Shown here: positions 1 to 10,721 of the stretch, piece by piece
Layout: every line of letters begins with the position of its first letter
How positions within the stretch are numbered: position 1 is the first letter of the stretch
Assembly: GCF_000407365.1 (NCBI RefSeq)
Contig: NZ_ASVU01000001.1
Span: 689,001 to 753,000 of the forward strand
From: Enterococcus asini ATCC 700915
GTDB lineage: Bacteria > Bacillota > Bacilli > Lactobacillales > Enterococcaceae
Reading direction: 5' to 3'
Length of the DNA: 64,000 nt
Made by a program: the position numbers and the translations under genes
The notes under the pieces: generated by a model
Seen by the model: only the letters and a program-made list of their open reading frames with translations
What the model was told of the DNA's origin: nothing
The model's database searches: none

Positions 1-592
1 CTGGTACGATGATTTTCCAAAGAATCTGGAAGTCATTACAACCATCCATAACCGCCGCTTCGTCCAACTCCCGCGGGATCGTCCGCATAAATTGGATGAT
101 CATGAAGATAAAGAAGGAAGAACTAGCAAAGATGTCTGAGATGTACAAGCTTGCGTAAGTGTCCAACAAACCAACTTCCCGATACAATAAGTACAATGGA
201 ATCCGGAAAGCCAATTCCGGCATTAGCAAGGTTACGATAACTGCCCCAAAGACAAATTTCTTCCCTTTAAAGGACTTACGCGCGACTACATAAGCAGTCA
301 ATGTACATGAAAGCAAAGTAGCGATAGTTTTCGGAACCAAGAATTTCAACGTATTGGCAAAGTAATACCAAATCGTGTGTTCACTGGTAATCTGCCAAGC
401 ATCTGCAAAGTTTGTGGTTACCACCCGACCATTTGGCGGGAAGATATTCAAAGTGCCAAAGATGTCCCGGTTCTGTTTAAATGCCGAACCTACCATCCAC
501 AGCAATGGATAGATCAAGATAATCCCTACAACGATTAACAAAGTGTAGCGGATAATTTCATTAATTCTGCGTCGTGACTTACTCATTTCCAT
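1..592 (-). CDS. Carbohydrate ABC transporter permease (MalG/LplC type), partial
   Basis: This is the 5' part of an inner permease subunit of a sugar ABC importer; the 3' end lies outside the window. The ATG at 592 (MEMSKSRRRINEI) follows AGGAGG with an 8-nt gap and comes just after the stop of the partner permease, so the two are co-transcribed. A first membrane helix (YTLLIVVGIILIYPLLW) lies near residues 15-32. The EAA loop that contacts the ATPase is visible near the window edge (DEAAVMDGCNDFQILWKIIVP). The substrate is inferred from the divergent pectin enzymes at 3.4-5.7 kb: probably (unsaturated) oligogalacturonides. No ATPase gene is visible, so a shared MsmX-type ATPase is likely. 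Confidence 0.9.
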   Translation of the reverse strand, partial: MEMSKSRRRINEIIRYTLLIVVGIILIYPLLWMVGSAFKQNRDIFGTLNIFPPNGRVVTTNFADAWQITSEHTIWYYFANTLKFLVPKTIATLLSCTLTAYVVARKSFKGKKFVFGAVIVTLLMPELAFRIPLYLLYREVGLLDTYASLYISDIFASSSFFIFMIIQFMRTIPRELDEAAVMDGCNDFQILWKIIVP

Positions 593-604
593 CTACATTT
601 CCTC

Positions 605-1546
605 CTAATCGTTATAGTAAACCCAGTGATTTGAGCTACGGAAAATAATAATTGTGAAGACGCCAATAATGGCCAATAAAATCCAGGTCAAGGCACTGGC
701 AAAACCGTAGTTCCCGTTTTGGAAGGCCTGATCGTAAATGTACAAGTTCAAGAAGTAGGTGGACTTATTCGGTCCCCCTTTGGTAATCAAGTAAGCAGAG
801 TTAAATTCTTGGAAGGCTTTCACTAAGACGTTCACAGCGTTAAACAAGATTACCGGTGTAATGATTGGAATCGTAATGCTGACTAACTGGCGCACTTTGC
901 TAGCACCATCCATTTCCGCTGCTTCGTACACGGATTTGGAGACCCCTTGCAAGGCGGACAAGAAAATCAACATGGTGGAACCAAATTGCCAAGTTTTCAA
1001 GATAATCAACGTAAAGATGGCAAAGCTTGGATCTTTGGTCCAGTTGATGGCCACATCGCCACCAAATGTGAAGACACTTAAGATGGTATTCACTGGGCCA
1101 TTGACATCAAAGAGCATCGTCCACAGAATGGATACCGCTACGTTCCCCCCTAAAATCGAAGGAATGTAGTAAGCTGTCCGGAAGAAGTTAACCCCTTTTA
1201 GCTTAAAGTTTAAAATTGCAGCGACGACGAATGAGACCACAATCACGGCTGGCGTTCCAATAAGTACGTATTTCAATGTCGCTACAAGTGAAGCACGAAA
1301 CGTCTCATCCTTCGTAAATATTTCGATGTAATTTTGTAGCCCGACAAACTCAGGATCGCCTAAGATTGGATACTCTTGCAGACTATAGAAAAATGATGCA
1401 ATGATCGGATAGACTTTAAAAACGACAAAACCGATCAACCATGGCAAGAGCATCAGGTACATCACATAGTTTTTCTTTTTTTTCATTGGGTGATACAACT
1501 CCTCATCTTCGTTCGATTGAAAACTACCTGAGCGGCGGGTTAGCAA
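605..1546 (-). CDS. Carbohydrate ABC transporter permease (MalF/LplB type)
   Basis: First permease of the same importer, up to 313 aa with about six membrane helices; the EAA loop is EAAEMDGASKVRQLVSITIP. The longest frame starts at a TTG (1546) with poor ribosome-site support. An internal ATG at 1486 (MKKKKNYVMYLML), preceded by GAGGAG at a 12-nt gap, is an alternative start giving 293 aa. The lysine-rich N-terminus followed by MYLMLLPWLIGFVVF fits the LplB/UgpA family. It lies between the binding protein and the second permease, the usual operon order. Confidence 0.92.
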   Translation of the reverse strand: MLTRRSGSFQSNEDEELYHPMKKKKNYVMYLMLLPWLIGFVVFKVYPIIASFFYSLQEYPILGDPEFVGLQNYIEIFTKDETFRASLVATLKYVLIGTPAVIVVSFVVAAILNFKLKGVNFFRTAYYIPSILGGNVAVSILWTMLFDVNGPVNTILSVFTFGGDVAINWTKDPSFAIFTLIILKTWQFGSTMLIFLSALQGVSKSVYEAAEMDGASKVRQLVSITIPIITPVILFNAVNVLVKAFQEFNSAYLITKGGPNKSTYFLNLYIYDQAFQNGNYGFASALTWILLAIIGVFTIIIFRSSNHWVYYND

Positions 1547-1609
1547 CCTACTTTTTTAAAGGGAGGTAAGGAGCGAAAGCCCAGGGCCTCGCTCCTGTTT
1601 CCCAAGTGT

Positions 1610-2956
1610 TTACTCTGTATAGTATTTATCTAGTGCAGCTTGTTGTTTGGAGATATATTGTTCTGCTGCTTCCTTGGCATCAAGTTTGCCAGTCCGGAAT
1701 GCTTCCAAAACAGTGTAGCGTTCGTTCCGTACGTTTTCATCTTCAAAGTATGGGTCCATTACGGTTTGTTCGTATTGATCCAACATTGCGTAACCGTCTT
1801 TTACCACACCTTCAAGCAAGTTGTTCTTTTCTTGCAAATCTAAGGTAACTTTATTACTAGAAATCCCTAGAGAGTCGCCAGTTTCTTTCACGGCTTCTTC
1901 GTTGGTAAACAAGAAGTTAATGAAGTCTGCTGCTACTTCAGGGTTCTTAGAGTTACGAGAGATGGCATAACCGAAGTTTGGTTTCACGTAAACATTTGGT
2001 TTCGTACCTTCTTCTGCTTCCAAGTAAGCGCCCACTGTCAATTCATCTTTCGCTTCGCCACCTTTAAATGACTCAGCCCATTGTGCTAAAGAGTTCGCCC
2101 ATTCGTAAAGACCGCCTACTTGACCATTGACCCATTCAGGGTTTGCATTGGTTTCGATGGAACCGTCTTGTGCGAAGGTTGGCATTGCGCCAGCGTCTTC
2201 AAAAGCTTTGTATTGTTCCAAGACTGCTTGGACTTGTTCCGCAGTGTAGTTGACTTTCCCATCTGTTTGCATCACTTTGCCAGTGGCATTGAAGAGCATT
2301 TGACCGATAAACAAGTCTTTGGAAACTTTCCCCATGTTCACGAATGCGTATTTGTTGTTTGCACCAGTAGCCGTGTTGTCTTTGCCGATGACTTTCCCTG
2401 CTTCCAATAAATCATCATAAGTAGTAGGTAATTCTAAGCCGTTGTCTTTGTACAATTGTTCGTTGTACATTGGCACCCGGCCGGTCATCCCGTGCGGTAC
2501 CGCTGCTTGCTCCCCATCTACTTGCATGGCTTCTAAGTATTTTTCGTCCCAATTGTCTAAATCCAAGAAGTTTTTCACTTTGTTCAAATCATAAAAGACG
2601 TTTTTGCCTTTCCCATAAGAGAAGAGCCAGTTGTAGTTAACTTGCATTACGTCGGCTTCCGTTTTCCCAGAAAGCTGCGTCAATGTTTTCGCTTGCCAAC
2701 CATCCCAAGCGCCGTATTCCACATCGATTGTGACATTTGGATTTTCTTTTTCATAGAGGTCAACGACTTTTTTCATTGCTTCATGACGGTTATCCGCGCC
2801 CCACCAGGCAAATTTGATTGTTACATCTTCTGTCGGTAATTCTTTGGCTGCGGTGCTTGTGTCAGTTTTGTCCCCCGAACCGGATCCACAACCCGCAAGC
2901 AAAGCAGAAGACACTAACCCAACAGTGAACAACTGTGCCATTTTCTTCATTTTCAT
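1610..2956 (-). CDS. Extracellular sugar-binding lipoprotein of ABC importer (family 1 SBP)
   Basis: Solute-binding lipoprotein that captures the sugar outside the membrane and passes it to the two downstream permeases. The start at 2956 (MKMKKMAQLF) is chosen because GGAGG sits 7 nt upstream; a longer frame to 2977 lacks this. The signal peptide ends in the lipobox LLAGC, so the mature protein is lipid-anchored, and it is followed by a Ser/Gly/Asp-rich linker. About 448 aa, normal for MalE/family-1 proteins. As first gene of the operon it carries the promoter and cre site at 3001-3045. The substrate is inferred to be a pectin-derived oligosaccharide from the divergent GH28 and CE8 genes. Confidence 0.93.
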   Translation of the reverse strand: MKMKKMAQLFTVGLVSSALLAGCGSGSGDKTDTSTAAKELPTEDVTIKFAWWGADNRHEAMKKVVDLYEKENPNVTIDVEYGAWDGWQAKTLTQLSGKTEADVMQVNYNWLFSYGKGKNVFYDLNKVKNFLDLDNWDEKYLEAMQVDGEQAAVPHGMTGRVPMYNEQLYKDNGLELPTTYDDLLEAGKVIGKDNTATGANNKYAFVNMGKVSKDLFIGQMLFNATGKVMQTDGKVNYTAEQVQAVLEQYKAFEDAGAMPTFAQDGSIETNANPEWVNGQVGGLYEWANSLAQWAESFKGGEAKDELTVGAYLEAEEGTKPNVYVKPNFGYAISRNSKNPEVAADFINFLFTNEEAVKETGDSLGISSNKVTLDLQEKNNLLEGVVKDGYAMLDQYEQTVMDPYFEDENVRNERYTVLEAFRTGKLDAKEAAEQYISKQQAALDKYYTE

Positions 2957-3000
2957 TAAAATACCTCCAATAAACAATCTCTTATTTTTTTCGCATAACC

Positions 3001-3045
3001 TGTATGCGCTTGCCTACAATATACAACATCCTTTTCAAAATTCAA
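3001..3045 (-). promoter_or_regulatory. Promoter and cre site of the pectin ABC operon
   Basis: On the minus strand a -35 TTGAAT (3040-3045) and a -10 TATATT (3018-3023) are 16 nt apart. Directly downstream, 3001-3015 reads AGGCAAGCGCATACA, which fits the CcpA consensus WTGNAANCGNWNNCW with one mismatch. A cre covering the start point would give glucose repression of the importer. Confidence 0.6.
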
Positions 3046-3329
3046 TAAATCTTCACAGTATGGACAATTAGGTTTCAAAAATTCAGCATTTTTATACTAT
3101 ATTGACTTTTGTTCTCGGATTCACTTTTAAGTCAATAAAGTGCAAATTCACCAATGTTTTTATCTTAAAAAACCTTTTATATGTACATTCTACTTTAAGT
3201 ATCCTTATTCACAAGCAACCGGTTTCAAATTTACCTTTGAGTAAATCAAGCCTTTTTTGAACCATTTCGTATTGACACCTTTTCAAAATTAAGGCACACT
3301 AGCAGTGAAAACTATTCCATTTTTTATGG

Positions 3330-3419
3330 TGGGAAGCGTTAAAAATAACATTATTATATAACAAGAACCAATTTCAATAACGTGTGGAATCGTTGCTATA
3401 TCAACTTCCGCGCACACGT
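3330..3419 (+). promoter_or_regulatory. Upstream region of the GH28 gene: weak cre-like site and inverted repeat
   Basis: A cre-like sequence at 3330-3344 (TGGGAAGCGTTAAAA) has two mismatches to the consensus. An AT-rich TATTATATA block at 3352-3360 may hold a -10, but no good -35 is visible. An imperfect inverted repeat has arms ACGTGTGG (3380-3387) and TTCCGCGCACACGT (3406-3419); it may be an operator or leader hairpin. Apart from these and the minus-strand promoter, the 2957-3450 gap is AT-rich and shows no gene. Confidence 0.35.
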
Positions 3420-3450
3420 GAACATTATAAAATAGAAAGGACTAGTTATT

Positions 3451-4767
3451 ATGTTTAACATTACAAGTTACGGAGCAACAGAAACAGGTCTGGCAACAGG
3501 CGCTATTCAACAAGCGATCGACGAGTGTTTTGCCCAAGGAGGCGGACAAGTCGTCGTGCCCAGTGGTCGCTTCTTAACCGGGGGCTTGCGTCTGCGTTCA
3601 AATGTGGAATTGCATTTATCCGCCGGTAGCGTTTTGTCTTTTTCTACGGATCCTGCCGATTACCAAGTGATTACCGCTCGCTGGGAAGGCGTGAAACAAG
3701 AAGTCTATGCTGCTTGTATCTACGCAGAAGATGCGGAAAATATCGCCGTTACCGGTTTTGGAACTTTAGAAGGCAATGGGGCGGACTGGTGGCACCTGTT
3801 TCGCAATCATCCGGAAGACTTGGCATATCCCCGGCCGACTTTGGTGAGTTTCCAACGTTGTGAAAATGTCACTTTACGGGATTTCCGTTGCTTGAATTCC
3901 CCAAGTTGGACGATTCATCCTTTATTAAGTGAAAATATCACCATCGATTCTCTTAAAATTAAAAACCCGGCGGACTCTCCAAATACAGACGGCATCGATC
4001 CAGAGTCTTGTAAAAACGTCCGCATTAGCAACTGTCATATCGATGTAGGCGACGACTGCATCGCCGTAAAAGCCGGCACGGAAGGCACTAAAGAGCGGGT
4101 CAGCTGCGAAAATCTCACCATTACCAACTGCACCATGGTGCATGGCCATGGAGGCGTGGTTCTTGGTAGCGAAATGAGCGGGGATATTCGCAACGTAACC
4201 ATTAGCAACTGTGTCTTTCAGGAGACCGACCGAGGGATTCGCTTGAAATCACGTCGCGGTCGTGGGGGGACCGTGGAAGACATCCGGGTGACCAATATCG
4301 TCATGGACAAAGTCATCTGTCCTTTCATCATGAACCTCTACTATTTCTGTGGTCCCGGGGGCAAAGAGCCTTATGTTTGGGAGAAGAGAGCTTACCCGAT
4401 CGATGAGCGCACTCCGGATTTCCGGCGGATTCACTTTAGTAATATCACTGCCAGAAACGTCCAAGGAGCGGCTGGTTTTATCTATGGCCTGGCAGAACGC
4501 TTCATCTCGGAAATCACCTTTGATAATATCGCCATCTCCATGGCAGAAAACTCTAAAGGTGGGGTTCCTGCCATGATGACCGGGATCGAACACATGAACA
4601 ATCGCGGTTTTATCCTAGGATTCGCCCAAGGAATCAGCTTCCACCAAGTCAGTCTAGCAAACTTGGAGGGGCCGGCCTTTACTTTGGAAGATACCCAAGA
4701 AATCGAATTTAGCCGTTGTCAAACAGACGACGTCCCTTTAACCGAAGAACAAATCTTGAGAAAGTAG
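3451..4767 (+). CDS. Polygalacturonase / exo-galacturonosidase, GH28
   Basis: Right-handed beta-helix hydrolase that cleaves alpha-1,4 galacturonic acid bonds in pectin. The GH28 active-site blocks are in order: NTDGID near residue 178, GDDC near 200, GHGG near 232, and RLKS near 263 (family catalytic Asp residues and substrate-binding His/Arg-Lys). At 438 aa it is a full-length catalytic domain. There is no signal peptide, so it should act inside the cell on imported oligogalacturonides and not on polymer. The start has GAAAGGA upstream. It is followed after 9 nt by a pectin esterase, so the two form an operon diverging from the ABC importer. Confidence 0.93.
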   Translation: MFNITSYGATETGLATGAIQQAIDECFAQGGGQVVVPSGRFLTGGLRLRSNVELHLSAGSVLSFSTDPADYQVITARWEGVKQEVYAACIYAEDAENIAVTGFGTLEGNGADWWHLFRNHPEDLAYPRPTLVSFQRCENVTLRDFRCLNSPSWTIHPLLSENITIDSLKIKNPADSPNTDGIDPESCKNVRISNCHIDVGDDCIAVKAGTEGTKERVSCENLTITNCTMVHGHGGVVLGSEMSGDIRNVTISNCVFQETDRGIRLKSRRGRGGTVEDIRVTNIVMDKVICPFIMNLYYFCGPGGKEPYVWEKRAYPIDERTPDFRRIHFSNITARNVQGAAGFIYGLAERFISEITFDNIAISMAENSKGGVPAMMTGIEHMNNRGFILGFAQGISFHQVSLANLEGPAFTLEDTQEIEFSRCQTDDVPLTEEQILRK

Positions 4768-4776
4768 GAAACCGGT

Positions 4777-5700
4777 ATGGCAAGTCCACATAGCAACAAT
4801 CAAAAACCCGATATCCTCGTAGGCCAAACCCCAGAGTGTGACTTTAGCGACCTGCAACAAGGGATTGATGCACTGGCTACCTTGCCCGAGGAGCTGTCCA
4901 AAACCATTTTCATCCTAGATGGGGAATACCACGGACAAGTGATTTCTCGCTTGTCCAATGTGACCATTACCGGCGTGGGCTCCGTGCGGCTCACCGCCGG
5001 ACACGGTGCATTGGAAGTCTTACCGAGCGGCGAGGAGCGAGGAACTTTTCGCACGGCAACCTGCTTTATCGAAGGGGAAAATGTCCGGCTCACCAACCTG
5101 ACCATTGAAAATACGGCTGGTCCAGGCAAGCAAGCGGGACAAGCAGTAGCGTTATTTAACAACGCCAGTAATGCCACGGTGACCAACTGTCGCTTGCTTG
5201 GCTACCAAGATACTTTGTGCACAGGACCTTTACCTCCTTTTCAAAAAGACGGAACTCCTTTTGTTTCCCCGATTGAAAAGGAAATCAGCTATTCTTGTCA
5301 GATTTATCGCAACTGCTATATCTCCGGGACCATCGACTTTATCTTTGGAGGCGCCGAGGCTTGGTTCGATCATTGCCAGATTCACAGCCGGGCCAGCGAG
5401 CAAGGTTACATCACCGCCGCCTCCACCCCAGAAGGCCAAGAAACCGGATTTGAATTTCACAATTGTTATTTAACTGCCGATGATGGCGTCACCAACGTCT
5501 TTTTAGGGCGACCTTGGCGCCCCTTTGCCAAGACTACTTTCAAACACTGTCGCCTGGGAGATCATATCGCGCCTTGTGGTTGGGACAACTGGGACAATCC
5601 GGCTAACGAGACTACCACGGATTACCGGGAAATTGACAGTACGCCGGATACGACTACCCTGCGTCCTGATTGGATTACTACAGCGGAAAGTAACGACTGA
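4777..5700 (+). CDS. Pectinesterase (pectin methylesterase), CE8
   Basis: Removes methyl groups from galacturonate units of pectin so that GH28 enzymes can cut. CE8 signatures are present: GYQDTL near residue 142, DFIFGG near 187 (the two catalytic Asp), and LGRPW near 242 (active-site Arg). 307 aa, one beta-helix domain. There is no signal peptide, so like its neighbour it is predicted cytoplasmic, demethylating short imported oligomers. It is separated from the GH28 stop by 9 nt and followed directly by a strong terminator. Confidence 0.93.
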   Translation: MASPHSNNQKPDILVGQTPECDFSDLQQGIDALATLPEELSKTIFILDGEYHGQVISRLSNVTITGVGSVRLTAGHGALEVLPSGEERGTFRTATCFIEGENVRLTNLTIENTAGPGKQAGQAVALFNNASNATVTNCRLLGYQDTLCTGPLPPFQKDGTPFVSPIEKEISYSCQIYRNCYISGTIDFIFGGAEAWFDHCQIHSRASEQGYITAASTPEGQETGFEFHNCYLTADDGVTNVFLGRPWRPFAKTTFKHCRLGDHIAPCGWDNWDNPANETTTDYREIDSTPDTTTLRPDWITTAESND

Positions 5701-5716
5701 TTAACCTAAGATAGCA

Positions 5717-5754
5717 AAAGACGCGCAACTCAAGAAGAGTTGCGCGTCTTTTTT
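5717..5754. terminator. Bidirectional intrinsic terminator between CE8 gene and gap
   Basis: A 14-bp perfect stem, AAGACGCGCAACTC (5718-5731) with GAGTTGCGCGTCTT (5737-5750), has T runs on both strands. It can end the pectinase operon (plus) and gap (minus). Confidence 0.9.
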
Positions 5755-5780
5755 GATCTTCATAAGGACTTTATTGAGAC

Positions 5781-6791
5781 TTACAAGTTTGCAAATTTTT
5801 CCAACAAACGAATCATTTGGCAAGTAAAGCCGTATTCATTGTCGTACCAAGCAACGGTTTTAACCAATTGGTAATCCCCGGCTGTGGTAACTTCCGTTTG
5901 TGTTGGGTCAAAGATTGAACCTTGAGTAGTACCGATGACATCCCCGGAAACAATTTCCCGATCGTCATAGCCAAAGGATGGGTTGTCCACGGTATGTTTC
6001 TTGATTGCTTCGTTAACTTGATCAGCAGTAACTTTGGTTTTCAAGATGGAAACCAATTCAGTCAAGGAACCATCAACCACTGGTACCCGTTGTGCGTGAC
6101 CTTGCAATTTGCCGTTCAATTCTGGAATAACCAAGCCGATTGCTTTAGCTGCCCCAGTGGAGTGAGGAATTGTATTGTCTGCAGCAGAACGAGCAGCCCG
6201 CAAGTTACCGCCACGAACTGGGCCATCTAACAACATTTGAGTAGAAGTATACGCGTGAACAGTCGTCATCGTTCCGACTTCAATCCCGAATTCATTGTTC
6301 AAGAAGTATGCCATTGGTGCTAAGCAGTTTGTAGTACAAGAACCAGCGGAAATAATCTGGTCATTGGCATCCAAAGTGTCGTCGTTCACGTTGTACACGA
6401 TGGTCTTCATTGCCCCAGCTGGTGCGGAGATTACTACTCGTTTTACCCCAGCATCCAAGTGAGCTTGAGCTTTTTCTTCAGAAGTGTAAAAACCAGTACA
6501 TTCCAAAACGATGTCCACACCGTTTTCTTTCACCCAAGGAATCTTGCTTGCATCTGGTTCTGCATAAACCCGAGTCACTTCGCCGTCTACTACGATAGAA
6601 TCTTCGGTAGCTGTTACGGTACCAGGATATGTACCATGAGTAGAGTCGAATTGTAATAATTGTGCCAACATGGTAGGACTAGTCAAATCATTGATTGCCA
6701 CTACTTCAATATCGTCAGAAACTTCTTGAATACGACGGAATGCCAAACGTCCAATCCGTCCAAAACCGTTGATACCTACTTTTACTGTCAT
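5781..6791 (-). CDS. gap: Glyceraldehyde-3-phosphate dehydrogenase
   Basis: Glycolytic enzyme that oxidises glyceraldehyde-3-phosphate with NAD+ and phosphate to 1,3-bisphosphoglycerate in the cytosol. The Rossmann motif [15 protein letters not shown] is at the N-terminus and the catalytic cysteine lies in [12 protein letters not shown]. The start at 6791 (MTVKVGING) has AAAGGAGG upstream; the longer open frame to 6863 is not expected to be translated. 336 aa, the usual family length. No cggR or pgk gene flanks it. It follows rpoC but is separated from it by a terminator (6941-6976), so it probably has its own promoter in 6792-6940. Confidence 0.97.
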   Translation of the reverse strand: MTVKVGINGFGRIGRLAFRRIQEVSDDIEVVAINDLTSPTMLAQLLQFDSTHGTYPGTVTATEDSIVVDGEVTRVYAEPDASKIPWVKENGVDIVLECTGFYTSEEKAQAHLDAGVKRVVISAPAGAMKTIVYNVNDDTLDANDQIISAGSCTTNCLAPMAYFLNNEFGIEVGTMTTVHAYTSTQMLLDGPVRGGNLRAARSAADNTIPHSTGAAKAIGLVIPELNGKLQGHAQRVPVVDGSLTELVSILKTKVTADQVNEAIKKHTVDNPSFGYDDREIVSGDVIGTTQGSIFDPTQTEVTTAGDYQLVKTVAWYDNEYGFTCQMIRLLEKFANL

Positions 6792-6940
6792 AAATTGTTG
6801 ACCTCCTTTAAAGTATGGAACCATTACACTCACTATTTTGCGATTCCTAGACGAGAAAGTCAAAAGATATGTATTGTGAAGGAATTCTCAGCAAGTCCCC
6901 TTCTTTGACTATCACCTTCAAAATTCCTTTAGAAACGCAA

Positions 6941-6976
6941 AAAAAAGCTCGCCCCTACAAGAGGAGCGAGCTTTTC
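6941..6976 (-). terminator. Intrinsic terminator of rpoBC
   Basis: On the minus strand the stem AAAAGCTCGCTCCT pairs, with one mismatch, with AGGGGCGAGCTTTT and is followed by an uninterrupted T run. It lies 13 nt after the rpoC stop. Confidence 0.88.
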
Positions 6977-6988
6977 AAATTGAATGAC

Positions 6989-9900
6989 TTAGTTTTGTTC
7001 GTTCAATGCGTCTTCTGCTGCCATTTGTGCTTCAATGTCGGAGATGCTATAGACATTTTCGCTAGCCACAGTGACTTCTTTTGGTTCCATGTTCCGGTAA
7101 TGAGCCATCCCAGTACCAGCAGGAATGATCTTCCCGATGATAACATTTTCCTTCAAACCAAGGAGTGGATCTTTCTTGCCGCGGATTGCCGCATCGGTCA
7201 AGACCCGAGTGGTTTCTTGGAAGGAAGCCGCAGATAGGAAGCTGTTGGTTTCCAAGGAAGCTTTGGTAATCCCCAAAAGGACTGGGCGAGAAGTAGCCGG
7301 TACGCCACCAGCAACCAAAGTATCGTAGTTGCGGTCTTTAAAGTCAGCGATGTCCAACAAGGTTCCTGGCAAGATTTCGGAATCACCTGGATCCATTACT
7401 CGAACTTTACGCAACATTTGACGAACCATTACTTCGATATGTTTGTCGCCGATTTCTACCCCTTGCATCCGGTAAACACGTTGAACTTCACGAAGCAAGT
7501 AGTTTTCTACGGACAAGACATCCCGTACTTGAAGCAATTGTTTTGGATCGATGGACCCTTCTGTCAAAGGAGCCCCTCGGTGGATGTAGTCTCCTTCCGC
7601 CACTTTCATACGAGCGGTGAACGGTACGGTATACGTCCGCGTATCGGTCTTCCCTTTAATGGTTACTTCTTTGCTACGGGTAGCAGCATCTTCAGAGATA
7701 TCGATGACTTCACCGGTAACTTCGGTAATGACTGCTTGCCCTTTCGGATTCCGTGCTTCGAAGATTTCTTGGACACGAGGAAGCCCTTGGGTAATATCGT
7801 CCCCGGCAACCCCCCCGGTATGGAAAGTACGCATGGTCAACTGAGTCCCTGGTTCCCCGATGGATTGGGCAGCGATCGTTCCGACTGCTTCCCCAACTTC
7901 AACTTCGTTACCAGTTGCCAAGTTACGGCCGTAGCAGTGTTTACATACGCCGTGTTTCGTATTACATGTGAAGACGGATCGAATGGAAACTGTTTCGATG
8001 CCAGCGGCTACGATTTGTTTCGCCAAATCTTCCGTAATCAATTGATCTTTGCCAATGATGACTTCACCGGTTTCTGGATGCATCACGGATTTATGAGTAT
8101 AACGCCCAACCAACCGTTCTTCCAGTGATTCAATATTTTCGTTGCCTTCTTTAATGGCAGCAATTTCCAAACCACGGTCCGTACCACAATCTTCTTCCCG
8201 AATGATTACGTCTTGGGCTACGTCAACTAAACGACGAGTCAAGTAACCGGAATCGGCGGTCTTCAAGGCGGTATCGGTCATCCCTTTACGAGCCCCGTGA
8301 GTGGAGATAAACATTTCCAAGACGGACAAGCCTTCACGGAAGTTAGAGATGATTGGCAATTCCATGATGCGGCCATTTGGCGCGGCCATCAAACCACGCA
8401 TCCCAGCAAGCTGAGTAAAGTTGGAAATATTACCCCGGGCACCGGAATCGGACATCATGAAGATTGGGTTTTTCGCATCTAAGGATTCCATCAATTTTTG
8501 TTGGATTTCATCCTTGGCAGCGTTCCAGACAGCAATAACTCGTTCATACCGTTCGTCGTCGGTAATCAAACCACGACGGAATTGTTTCGTAATAGTATCC
8601 ACTTGTTTGTGGGCATTTTCGATGATGTCATGTTTTTCACTAAGTACCATGATATCGGCAATCCCTACGGTAATCCCGGCATGAGTGGAGTGTTTGTAAC
8701 CTAAGTCTTTCATCCGGTCAAGCATCATTGAAGTTTCCGTTACTTTGAAACGTTTGAAGACTTCCGCAATGATATTTCCTAGGTTTTTCTTCTTGAATGG
8801 TCCTACCAATTCTTGTTCTTTGATGAAAGCTGGAATATCCGTACCTGCTTCAACAAAGTACTTGTCTGGTGTTTGGACAGTCAAGTTGAAGTCTGTTGGT
8901 TCATTCAAGTAAGGGAATTCTTGAGGCATAATTGAGTTAAAGATGACTTTCCCCACGGTCGTCACCATTAATTTCGAGCGTTGTTCTTCGGTAAATGGTT
9001 TGTCCCCTAATTTCTTAGGATCTACTGCAATCCGTGAGTGCAAGTGAACATAGCCATTGCGCCATGCGGTTACGGCTTCATCCATATCTCTAAACAACAT
9101 ACCTTCGCCTTCACGGCCATCTTCTTCCATGGTCAAGTAGTAGTTCCCCAGGACCATATCTTGAGATGGGGTAACAACTGGTTTACCATCTTTTGGATTC
9201 AAGATGTTTTGTGCTGCTAGCATCAACATCCGGGCTTCGGCTTGTGCTTCTTCGTTCAACGGTACGTGAACCGCCATTTGGTCCCCATCGAAATCGGCAT
9301 TGTAGGCTTCACAAACCAATGGGTGCAAACGAATCGCGCGGCCTTCTACCAAGACTGGTTCAAAGGCTTGGATCCCTAAACGGTGAAGCGTAGGTGCCCG
9401 GTTCAAAAGAACTGGGTGTTCTTTGATAACATCTTCTAAGACATCCCAAACTTCGTCTTCCATCCGTTCGATTTTCCGTTTGGCGTTCTTGATGTTTGAA
9501 GCGAGTTCTCTTTGAACCAATTCTTTCATTACGAAAGGTTTGAAGAGTTCGATTGCCATTTCTTTTGGCAACCCACATTGATACATCTTCAAGAATGGTC
9601 CTACGACGATAACGGAACGACCAGAGTAGTCAACCCGTTTTCCGAGTAAGTTTTGACGGAAACGACCTTGTTTCCCTTTCAACATGTGAGAAAGAGATTT
9701 CAATGGGCGATTTCCTGGACCAGTTACTGGACGGCCCCGACGACCATTGTCGATCAAAGCATCCACAGCTTCTTGCAACATCCGTTTTTCATTTTGGACG
9801 ATGATGTTTGGTGCATTCAAGTCCAAGAGACGTTTCAAACGGTTGTTCCGGTTGATTACCCGACGATACAAATCGTTCAAGTCACTAGTTGCAAAACGGC

Positions 9901-10639
9901 CACCTTCCAATTGAACCATTGGACGCAAATCTGGAGGAATGACTGGAATGACATCCATTACCATCCAACCAGGTTGGTTGCCTGATTTACGGAAAGCTTC
10001 CATGATATCCAAGCGACGAATTGCCCGAGTCCGTTTTTGACCAGAGGCAGTCTTCAACTCTTCTTTTAATTCCGCAACTTCTGCTTCCAAGTCCACGTTA
10101 TCTAAGAGTTGTTTAATCGCTTCGGCACCCATGGCCGCATTAAAGGTATTGCCATACTGTTCCCGTTTTTCCCGGTATTCCCGTTCGGTTAACAGTTGTT
10201 TCTTCTCTAAACTTGTATCCCCTGGTTCAATAACAACGTAAGAAGCAAAGTAAATCACTTCTTCCAATGCCCGAGGACTCATATCTAAGACGAGACCCAT
10301 CCGAGATGGGATCCCTTTGAAATACCAAATGTGAGAAACAGGTGCAGCCAATTCAATATGACCCATCCGTTCCCGACGTACTTTTGCCCGGGTGACTTCT
10401 ACGCCACAACGGTCACAGACGATTCCTTTATAACGGATCCGTTTGTACTTCCCACAGGCACATTCCCAGTCTTTGGTAGGGCCGAAAATACGCTCGTCAA
10501 ACAAGCCTTCGCGTTCAGGCTTTAATGTCCGATAGTTAATGGTCTCCGGTTTTTTAACTTCCCCGTAAGACCAGCTTCTGATTTTTTCGGGAGAAGCCAG
10601 ACCTATTTGCATACTTTCGAATTTATTTACATCGATCAA
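6989..10639 (-). CDS. rpoC: DNA-directed RNA polymerase subunit beta'
   Basis: Largest core subunit of RNA polymerase. The N-terminal zinc-binding region contains [20 protein letters not shown], the catalytic Mg-binding motif is [12 protein letters not shown], and the second cysteine cluster is [12 protein letters not shown] place the start at a TTG (10639), giving (M)[12 protein letters not shown], because GGAGG lies 9 nt upstream and family members begin exactly there; this gives 1216 aa. The in-frame ATG at 10660 would add seven residues and lacks a ribosome site. It lies downstream of rpoB in one transcription unit, separated by 82 nt. Confidence 0.97.
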   Translation of the reverse strand: MIDVNKFESMQIGLASPEKIRSWSYGEVKKPETINYRTLKPEREGLFDERIFGPTKDWECACGKYKRIRYKGIVCDRCGVEVTRAKVRRERMGHIELAAPVSHIWYFKGIPSRMGLVLDMSPRALEEVIYFASYVVIEPGDTSLEKKQLLTEREYREKREQYGNTFNAAMGAEAIKQLLDNVDLEAEVAELKEELKTASGQKRTRAIRRLDIMEAFRKSGNQPGWMVMDVIPVIPPDLRPMVQLEGGRFATSDLNDLYRRVINRNNRLKRLLDLNAPNIIVQNEKRMLQEAVDALIDNGRRGRPVTGPGNRPLKSLSHMLKGKQGRFRQNLLGKRVDYSGRSVIVVGPFLKMYQCGLPKEMAIELFKPFVMKELVQRELASNIKNAKRKIERMEDEVWDVLEDVIKEHPVLLNRAPTLHRLGIQAFEPVLVEGRAIRLHPLVCEAYNADFDGDQMAVHVPLNEEAQAEARMLMLAAQNILNPKDGKPVVTPSQDMVLGNYYLTMEEDGREGEGMLFRDMDEAVTAWRNGYVHLHSRIAVDPKKLGDKPFTEEQRSKLMVTTVGKVIFNSIMPQEFPYLNEPTDFNLTVQTPDKYFVEAGTDIPAFIKEQELVGPFKKKNLGNIIAEVFKRFKVTETSMMLDRMKDLGYKHSTHAGITVGIADIMVLSEKHDIIENAHKQVDTITKQFRRGLITDDERYERVIAVWNAAKDEIQQKLMESLDAKNPIFMMSDSGARGNISNFTQLAGMRGLMAAPNGRIMELPIISNFREGLSVLEMFISTHGARKGMTDTALKTADSGYLTRRLVDVAQDVIIREEDCGTDRGLEIAAIKEGNENIESLEERLVGRYTHKSVMHPETGEVIIGKDQLITEDLAKQIVAAGIETVSIRSVFTCNTKHGVCKHCYGRNLATGNEVEVGEAVGTIAAQSIGEPGTQLTMRTFHTGGVAGDDITQGLPRVQEIFEARNPKGQAVITEVTGEVIDISEDAATRSKEVTIKGKTDTRTYTVPFTARMKVAEGDYIHRGAPLTEGSIDPKQLLQVRDVLSVENYLLREVQRVYRMQGVEIGDKHIEVMVRQMLRKVRVMDPGDSEILPGTLLDIADFKDRNYDTLVAGGVPATSRPVLLGITKASLETNSFLSAASFQETTRVLTDAAIRGKKDPLLGLKENVIIGKIIPAGTGMAHYRNMEPKEVTVASENVYSISDIEAQMAAEDALNEQN

Positions 10640-10721
10640 AAGGGGTTCCCTCCATTTCATTTCATGGTCAGATCAAGAGTAGCGCCGGCAAGGGAGGCCC
10701 CTTGCCCGGCTTTTACTACTG

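Noticed and set aside
3231-3249. TTTAC/GTAAA inverted repeat in the pectin intergenic region
   Set aside because: Arms are only five bases in an AT-rich sequence; expected by chance.
7418-8128. 236-codon open frame on the plus strand
   Set aside because: It is antisense to rpoC, has no ribosome site or known domain, and its composition mirrors the complementary gene.
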